Below are positions 14,124-15,084 of a DNA stretch of 15,084 nucleotides, piece after piece; the first letter of the stretch is position 1; every line of letters starts with the position of its first letter. The position numbers were made by a program, and so were the translations under genes. This DNA is from CAZXCQ01 sp964639275 (lineage in GTDB: Bacteria; Desulfobacterota; DSM-4660; Desulfatiglandales; Desulfatiglandaceae), in the NCBI GenBank assembly GCA_964639275.1, contig CAZXCQ010000155.1, positions 1 to 15,084 of the forward strand. The letters run 5' to 3'. The notes beneath the pieces were generated by a model that saw only the letters and a program-made list of their open reading frames with translations, was not told the origin of the DNA and searched no databases.

Positions 14124-15017
14124 TCAGGCAAATAGGTGGGCGCCGGTCTTCTTGAGCATGACCGGCCCTTGCACCTCGGTGTCAAACAAGGGGACTAGGG
14201 ACCTGACGCCATCCCCAAAGGTCTCCCAGACCTTCTCCATGTGCTCCTCCTGCATCCTAACCCGATTTTGGACAAACTCCGGCGCGTCCTGCTTCACCGT
14301 CTCCTTCTGGATCAGCATATTGACGATCACCCCCCCCACGGGTATCCCGAAATCGTGAAACCATTGGATAAACCGGGTGATGACGGCTATGGGAAGGCTT
14401 TCGGGTAGAGTAACAAAAAAGAAGGCGGTTGTCCCCGGGTCGGTCAACAACTTGCTGGCATCGGCCATCCGATCCTTGAACTGGAGGAGGTAATCCATCA
14501 AGGGGTCCTGTTCCTCCTTTTTCCTGCTGTAAGAGAGCTTTTTCCGCAATTCCTTGGCCTCTCCCCGGCTCTGAATCATCTTCTCCACCCAGAGCGAGTA
14601 GACCTTGGACATCCCCAGGAGCCTTCGGGCATTGGCCGTGGGGGCGGTGTCAAAGACGTAGATCTCGTATTTGTCTTCAAATATCAAATCGAGCATGTTC
14701 TCAAACATGGCGGATTCCTCAAATGCAGGGTTCATGGTTGCAGACTCCACGAATTCCTCTGCCTTCACCGCGATGTCGGCGAACTTCAGGAACCAGCTGA
14801 TTTTTTCCCGGATCTCCTTTTTGGAGCGCTCGATGGTGTCTTTGGTGTCGATCTCGAGGGCATAGCAACCATCCCCATCTTCGATCGGTATCGCCTTGCC
14901 AAAAACGTTCTGTCCCAAAAGGTTGGTGAGGCTGTGCACGGGATTGGTCGAGGCAAGGAGCGTCTTCTTCCCCTGTTTGGCAAACCACAGGGCCGCAGCC
15001 CCGGCCATGATGGTCTT
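14124..15017 (-). CDS. ArsA/GET3-family ATPase, N-terminus lost at contig end
   Basis: The readable part gives about 297 residues of an ArsA/GET3-type P-loop ATPase, which couple ATP hydrolysis to anion transport or membrane-protein targeting. It enters at KTIMAGAAALWFAKQG, the end of the Walker A motif and the helix after it; the preceding GKGGVG should lie at 15018-15035 but reads GRRP because sequence quality collapses there. LLASTNPVHSL is the switch I motif, with Asn (partial residue 22, counting the Met at 15008 as 1) where the family has catalytic Asp (STDPAHS). VFDTAPTANARRLL is switch II, complete. A Lys/Glu-rich helical region and GGVIVNMLI follow. ATG 15008 is not the true start. 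Roughly 15-25 residues are missing. Followed by a strong terminator; the gene upstream is off the contig. Confidence 0.85.
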   Translation of the reverse strand, partial: KTIMAGAAALWFAKQGKKTLLASTNPVHSLTNLLGQNVFGKAIPIEDGDGCYALEIDTKDTIERSKKEIREKISWFLKFADIAVKAEEFVESATMNPAFEESAMFENMLDLIFEDKYEIYVFDTAPTANARRLLGMSKVYSLWVEKMIQSRGEAKELRKKLSYSRKKEEQDPLMDYLLQFKDRMADASKLLTDPGTTAFFFVTLPESLPIAVITRFIQWFHDFGIPVGGVIVNMLIQKETVKQDAPEFVQNRVRMQEEHMEKVWETFGDGVRSLVPLFDTEVQGPVMLKKTGAHLFA

Positions 15018-15030
15018 GGGGCGCCGCCCC

Positions 15031-15084
<54 letters not shown>

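Overview
The window looks like the end of a draft contig from an anaerobic Desulfobacterota (deltaproteobacterial) genome. The pointers are a two-subunit iron-sulfur fumarase, a HyuA/HyuB pair, a CstA-type pyruvate/peptide carrier, a probable selenocysteine protein, and intergenic regions full of REP/MITE-like palindromes and short-period repeats. This lineage call is an inference; there is no rRNA or other phylogenetic marker here.

Layout. Positions 1-2625 (minus strand) hold hyuA and, about 500 bp downstream of its stop, the first 14 codons of hyuB, which runs off the left edge. The gap between them holds a 185-bp element with terminal inverted repeats and a six-unit 7-bp array that runs through the hyuA stop codon. 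Positions 2647-3561 have no convincing gene but contain two 7-8-bp repeat arrays in opposite orientation, a strong REP-type hairpin and an orphan open frame. Positions 3562-5952 (plus) encode a large exported protein: a right-handed beta-helix followed by a hydrolase-like C-terminal domain. Its 3' end overlaps the convergent DUF2156 gene by 17 bp. Positions 5936-9483 (minus) hold fumarase alpha and beta genes, a membrane-anchored protein of unknown function, and the DUF2156 gene. surE (plus) diverges from the fumarase genes.

Positions 10446-11032 form a long leader with a good sigma70 promoter, leading to the cstA-family carrier at 11033-12793, which ends in an intrinsic terminator. Directly behind it, 12875-13246 encodes a thioredoxin-fold protein whose C-x-U redox motif is interrupted by an in-frame TGA with a SECIS-like hairpin correctly placed downstream. 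This is the most notable item. A small gene of unknown function overlaps its stop and is probably translationally coupled. A 121-bp palindromic element follows. A minus-strand ArsA/GET3-family ATPase with its own intrinsic terminator is cut by the contig end. The last ~54 bases are almost pure G and look like a sequencing or assembly artefact; they also garble the Walker A region.

Metabolic reading: pyruvate or peptide uptake (CstA), a TCA-cycle step (fumarase) and a hydantoin/oxoproline-type amide hydrolase fit a heterotrophic, probably strictly anaerobic organism. Apart from hyuA-hyuB and fumarase alpha-beta, the genes show no single shared pathway.
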